Assembly: GCA_002505805.1 (NCBI GenBank) | Contig: DAWB01000054.1 | Coordinates: 1-6,356 of the forward strand | From: Methanosaeta sp. UBA80 | GTDB lineage: Archaea > Halobacteriota > Methanosarcinia > Methanotrichales > Methanotrichaceae | DNA: 6,356 bases | Direction: 5' to 3' | Part shown: positions 5,240 through 6,356 of the stretch, in pieces | Layout of the letters: each line of letters opens with the position of its first letter | Position numbering within the stretch: position 1 is the first letter of the stretch | Notes under the pieces: model-generated | What the model was told of the DNA's origin: nothing | What the model saw: the letters and a program-made list of their open reading frames with translations, nothing else | Database searches by the model: none | Position numbers and translations under genes: made by a program

Positions 5240-6356
5240 ATGAAGATCCTGCTGGTCACGGGAAGGCTGGCGGAAGATCAGGTGAGAGCTTTTGCCGGCG
5301 AGGCGGATGTGCTGGTGGCGGACACAGATGTGGCCGCCTTCATCACCCCCCAGATGCTTTTTCAGGCCGCGCCCCATGGCTACGATCTCATTCTCATCCC
5401 CGGAGCGGTAACCGCCGATTTCCGGGAGGCGGAGAAGGCTCTCGGCTCGCCCATACGTCTGGGCCCCAAGCACGCCGCCGACCTGGGGGAGATGCTACGG
5501 CTTATTGAGAAGGAGGAGCTTGAGCTCTCTCGCACCATACCCGCCTGCCAGCTTTTATTGGGGGAGATGAGAGAGAGGGCTCTCCGGGACATAGAGATGC
5601 TGGAGGCGCAGGCCGAGGCCTTCCTGCAAATAGGCCGGGTCAAGATCGGCGGAAGCTCGAGGATGAAGGTCCTGGCCGAGGTGGTGGATGCTACCCGCCT
5701 GCCTCCAGGAGAGCTGGCAGGGAGGATTCGCTATTATCAAGAGGAAGGCGCGGATATGATCGACCTGGGCCTGCCCCTGGACGCCCGGCCGGATGAGGTT
5801 AGAGCGGCTCTTGCAGTGGCTAAAGATGCTACAGATCTTCCGGTGAGCATCGATTCCATCCGCCCGGATCTGCTCCTGACCGGATTGGAGGCGGGCGCGG
5901 ATATGCTCCTCAGCCTCAATGCTGCCAATATGGCCCAGGTGGGGCAGGCAGCGGCTGATTTGGCAGTGCCGGCGGTGGTCATCCCCGGTCCGGGCCCGGC
6001 CAGCCTGGAGGAGAACGTGAATGCCGCCCTGGATCTTGGGGTCAGAGTCATAGCCGATCCCGTTCTCGATCCGCCTATGCAGGGCCTGGCAGTCTCCCTG
6101 CACAGGTACATCCAGTTCTGCCGCCGCCATCCCGGGGTCCCGCTATTCTTCGGGGCGGGAAATGTCACTGAGCTATTGGATGCCGATACTCATGGCGTCA
6201 ACGCCCTCCTGGCCGCCACAGGGGCGGAGGTTGGTGCAGCCATACTCTTCACCCCGGAATACAGCGCCAAGGCCGCCGGAAGCGTTCGAGAGCTGGCCAC
6301 GGCTTCAAGGATGATGCAGCTCTCTGGCAAGCGCAAAACCCCACCCAAGGACCTGG
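5240..6356 (+). CDS. Dihydropteroate synthase-like protein (TIGR00284 type), 3' truncated by window
   Basis: The frame is open from ATG 5240 to the window end: 372 codons of a family usually near 500 aa. The first 140 residues (MKILLVTGRLAE onward, DLILIPGAV at 49-57, a helical segment 105-130) match the N-terminal domain often called DUF6513. From about 141 a TIM-barrel dihydropteroate synthase-like domain follows: ADMIDLGLPLD (171-181), VSIDSIRPD (202-210), LSLNAAN (224-230), ADPVLDPP (272-279), FFGAGNVTELLDADTHGVN (303-321) and ILFTPEYSAK (335-344). In methanogens this family is a candidate for joining the pterin to an aryl partner in methanopterin synthesis, but the exact reaction is not shown by the sequence. 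The start matches homolog N-termini. It lies 22 bp after the DUF473 stop with no good Shine-Dalgarno; AGGA at 5220-5223 is 16 nt away. A five-codon reading frame (5226-5243) ends in ATGA overlap with this start. Confidence 0.85.
   Translation, partial: MKILLVTGRLAEDQVRAFAGEADVLVADTDVAAFITPQMLFQAAPHGYDLILIPGAVTADFREAEKALGSPIRLGPKHAADLGEMLRLIEKEELELSRTIPACQLLLGEMRERALRDIEMLEAQAEAFLQIGRVKIGGSSRMKVLAEVVDATRLPPGELAGRIRYYQEEGADMIDLGLPLDARPDEVRAALAVAKDATDLPVSIDSIRPDLLLTGLEAGADMLLSLNAANMAQVGQAAADLAVPAVVIPGPGPASLEENVNAALDLGVRVIADPVLDPPMQGLAVSLHRYIQFCRRHPGVPLFFGAGNVTELLDADTHGVNALLAATGAEVGAAILFTPEYSAKAAGSVRELATASRMMQLSGKRKTPPKDL

Noticed and set aside
5555..6168. Overlapping - strand frames of 143 and 191 codons
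   Set aside because: Antisense to the DHPS-like gene in GC-rich DNA, where stop codons are rare; compositions are Arg/Ser/Ala-rich and unlike real proteins.
1..6356. CRISPR array, tRNA or rRNA genes
   Set aside because: No regularly spaced repeats and no tRNA-like arms or rRNA-like conserved stretches were seen in the gaps between genes.

Overview
The window looks like DNA from a methanogenic archaeon. Three genes on the right (a PAC2-family proteasome assembly chaperone, a DUF473 protein and a dihydropteroate-synthase-like protein of the TIGR00284 type) belong to families typical of methanogens. The insertion sequence on the left carries a textbook archaeal BRE/TATA promoter. Codon use and GC of the right part resemble a GC-rich Methanotrichales/Methanosarcinales genome, but I cannot fix the genus.

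Layout. (1) 1-1739: an IS1634-family insertion sequence with one intact 537-aa DDE transposase on the + strand; the exact ends are uncertain. (2) 1767-3307, - strand: a two-gene type IV toxin-antitoxin operon. abiEi (antitoxin and autorepressor) comes first, and abiEii (nucleotidyltransferase toxin) overlaps it by 4 bp. Its promoter region (3304-3393) contains a large imperfect dyad plus a third half-site, a good candidate for the AbiEi operator. (3) 3413-3445: a perfect 15-bp stem with a 3-nt loop. (4) 3471-3827, - strand: a 118-aa unrecognised, helical, charged protein. (5) 3828-4078: no convincing gene, but a frame that stays open without an ATG start, encodes two hydrophobic stretches and runs into the next gene. 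(6) 4079-6356, + strand: a compact GC-rich cluster of PAC2 chaperone, DUF473 protein and a DHPS-like protein cut off by the window edge.

Base composition splits the window. Hand counts of single 60-base lines give about 32-47% GC in the IS, abiE and small-gene part, 40-43% just before 4079, and 52-62% from 4081 on. The simplest reading is an accessory defence/mobile island (IS, abiE, orphan small gene) lying directly against the start codon of a conserved housekeeping cluster. The right-hand genes are tightly spaced (overlap, then 22 bp), which suggests co-transcription. No tRNA, rRNA or CRISPR array is visible. The main points for follow-up are the abiE dyad, the fold-back hairpin at the transposase start, the strong hairpin between abiE and the orphan gene, and the abrupt junction at 4079. 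I see no clearly new system; abiE is a known system with an unexplained neighbour.
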